A stretch of DNA of 41,941 nucleotides from an uncultured Lachnospiraceae bacterium (GTDB taxonomy: Bacteria > Bacillota > Clostridia > Lachnospirales > Lachnospiraceae): the NCBI GenBank assembly GCA_902789175.1, contig CADANF010000019.1:1-41941 (forward strand), in the 5' to 3' direction. A program made the position numbers and the translations under genes. The notes below the pieces were generated by a model. The model made no database searches. It was not told where the DNA came from and worked only from the letters and a program-made list of their open reading frames with translations. Of the stretch, positions 40,625 through 41,941 are shown piece after piece (position 1 is the stretch's first letter; every line of letters starts with the position of its first letter).

Positions 40625-40641
40625 GAAAGGTTTAGGAAAAA

Positions 40642-41941
40642 ATGAGTTATACAACACAGATGGATGCGGCAAGACAGGGGATTATCACTCCAGAGATAAG
40701 AAAGGTGGCAGAAAAGGAATACAGGACGCCTGAAGAGATCAGAGATCTGGTGGCCAGGGGACAGGTTGCGATCCCTGCAAATAAAAACCATAAATGTATA
40801 GAGCCTGAAGGGGTAGGCAGCATGCTCCGTACCAAGATAAATGTTAATCTTGGGGTTTCAAGAGATTGTAAGGATTATGAAATAGAGATGAAGAAGGTCA
40901 TGGCAGCAGTAGAAATGGGTGCTGAAGCGATTATGGATCTTTCAAGTCATGGCAATACTCAGCCATTTAGAAGAATGCTTACAAGTGAATGTCCTGCGAT
41001 GATCGGAACAGTTCCTGTTTATGATAGTGTAATACATTATCAAAGAGATTTAGCCACACTTACTGCAAAGGATTTTATTGATGTGGTAAGACTTCATGCC
41101 ATGGATGGTGTGGATTTTGTTACCCTTCATTGTGGAATAACAAGAAAGACTATTGACCAGATAAAGAATCATAAGAGAAAGATGAATATTGTATCCCGTG
41201 GTGGTTCTCTTGTTTTTGCATGGATGACAATGACAGGAGAAGAAAATCCCTTCTATGAATATTATGACGAGATACTTGATATATGCAGGGAATATGATGT
41301 GACAATCTCTCTGGGGGATGCTTGTCGTCCGGGTTGTCTTGCAGATGCCAGTGACGTATGTCAGATAGAAGAACTTGTACGTCTGGGAGAACTTACCAAG
41401 AGAGCATGGGAAAAGGATGTTCAGGTTATGGTTGAAGGACCGGGACATATGCCTATGGATGAGATAGCAGCAAATATGAAAATGCAGAGCAAGATATGTA
41501 TGGGAGCTCCATTTTATGTATTAGGACCTCTAGTTACAGATATTGCTCCAGGTTATGATCATATCACAGCAGCTATTGGTGGTGCCATCGCAGCAGAAAA
41601 TGGAGCAGCTTTCCTTTGTTATGTTACTCCTGCAGAACATCTTGCACTTCCAAATGTAGATGATGTAAAGCAAGGGATCATAGCATCAAAAATTGCGGCT
41701 CATGCGGCAGATATTGCTAAGCATGTTCCTCATGCAATGGATAAGGATAATGAAATGGCTCGAGCAAGGCAGTGTTTTGATTGGGATGCTCAATGGGATG
41801 TGGCCATTGATCCCGAAACAGCAAAAGCCATCAGGAAAGACAGATCACCGGAATATGATGATACCTGTTCTATGTGTGGAAAATTCTGTGCCGTAAGAAG
41901 TATGAATAAGGCATTGGCAGGAGAATATATTGATATTCTTG
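40642..41941 (+). CDS. thiC: Phosphomethylpyrimidine synthase ThiC (runs off the window)
   Basis: The frame opens at ATG 40642 behind AGGAAAA and is still open after 433 codons at the window edge. It matches ThiC throughout: [52 protein letters not shown], and a C-terminal cysteine cluster CSMCGKFC for the radical-SAM 4Fe-4S cluster. The cluster spacing, C-x2-C-x3-C, is one residue shorter than the CSMCGPKFC of E. coli; shorter anaerobe-type ThiC proteins have a similar block as I recall. ThiC makes HMP-P, the pyrimidine part of thiamine, from AIR. No TPP riboswitch precedes it. Confidence 0.93.
   Translation, partial: MSYTTQMDAARQGIITPEIRKVAEKEYRTPEEIRDLVARGQVAIPANKNHKCIEPEGVGSMLRTKINVNLGVSRDCKDYEIEMKKVMAAVEMGAEAIMDLSSHGNTQPFRRMLTSECPAMIGTVPVYDSVIHYQRDLATLTAKDFIDVVRLHAMDGVDFVTLHCGITRKTIDQIKNHKRKMNIVSRGGSLVFAWMTMTGEENPFYEYYDEILDICREYDVTISLGDACRPGCLADASDVCQIEELVRLGELTKRAWEKDVQVMVEGPGHMPMDEIAANMKMQSKICMGAPFYVLGPLVTDIAPGYDHITAAIGGAIAAENGAAFLCYVTPAEHLALPNVDDVKQGIIASKIAAHAADIAKHVPHAMDKDNEMARARQCFDWDAQWDVAIDPETAKAIRKDRSPEYDDTCSMCGKFCAVRSMNKALAGEYIDIL

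Noticed and set aside
40558-40641. TPP riboswitch expected before thiC
   Set aside because: The 84-base gap holds only the terminator hairpin; none of the conserved aptamer segments is present.
41050-41448. 132-codon minus-strand frame inside thiC
   Set aside because: It lies wholly within highly conserved ThiC coding sequence.
1-41941. CRISPR array, prophage, IS transposase, tRNA or rRNA genes
   Set aside because: No regularly spaced repeats, no transposase or phage-protein motifs and no tRNA or rRNA sequence were recognised on either strand.

Overview
The window looks like a chromosome segment from a low-GC, anaerobic Gram-positive bacterium of the Clostridia, most likely Lachnospiraceae. 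The basis is AT-rich coding with strong GGAGG-type ribosome sites, many Gly/Asp-rich surface lipoproteins, a Cthe_2159-type carbohydrate-binding protein, GH13 and GH43 enzymes, a DUF6320/acyltransferase pair, VanZ-RDD and DUF4097 proteins, and a short anaerobe-type ThiC. No rRNA, tRNA, CRISPR array, transposase or phage gene was seen. Nearly everything is on the + strand; the exceptions are a MATE transporter (about 13.2-14.5 kb) and a DHH-family protein (about 37.5-38.4 kb).

Layout. 0-1.3 kb: a beta-helical carbohydrate-binding lipoprotein whose start codon cannot be found, preceded by three small palindromes. 1.4-6.65 kb: an operon of glycosyltransferase, GtrA flippase-like protein, HxxxDG acyltransferase, DUF6320 protein and GH13 alpha-glycosidase. 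6.75-9.36 kb: a PAS-GGDEF-GGDEF-EAL protein. 9.35-13.19 kb: a lactococcin-972-type bacteriocin locus (secreted peptide, DUF1430 membrane protein, ABC ATPase) bracketed by a ~145-bp inverted repeat. 13.16-15.27 kb: MATE transporter and a histidine phosphatase. 15.4-21.2 kb: a probable operon of a large Fe-S/FAD oxidoreductase, hypA, a FadR-type regulator, two hypB paralogues and a Fur-family regulator. 21.3-22.2 kb: a CobW-like GTPase behind a perfect 21-bp palindrome. 22.4-30.9 kb: a run of sensory and membrane proteins (GGDEF, VanZ-RDD, a histidine kinase without its histidine, a PadR-HAAS-DUF4097 operon, HD-GYP, TetR). 31.0-33.3 kb: a second COG0523 GTPase, behind a related palindrome, and a DUF3810 protein. 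33.4-37.3 kb: two tandem paralogous lipoproteins, a PH-like membrane protein, a GGDEF protein and a small lipoprotein. 37.3-38.4 kb: a long hairpin and the DHH protein. 38.65-40.25 kb: GH43 glycosidase. 40.3 kb to the end: a 72-aa protein and thiC, cut by the window edge.

The strongest stories are three. (1) A bacteriocin cassette is enclosed by inverted repeats whose internal terminator hairpin differs between copies by two compensatory base pairs, and the right repeat encodes the end of the neighbouring MATE gene. (2) A metal-handling region holds nickel-insertion HypA/HypB proteins without a visible hydrogenase, a Fur-family regulator, and two COG0523-type GTPases sharing a 7-1-7 dyad at their predicted transcription starts. 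(3) A membrane histidine kinase has all its ATP-binding boxes but Asn in place of the phospho-acceptor His. Four cyclic-di-GMP proteins with different sensory N-termini also lie within 30 kb. All family names rest on motif reading; no database search was run.
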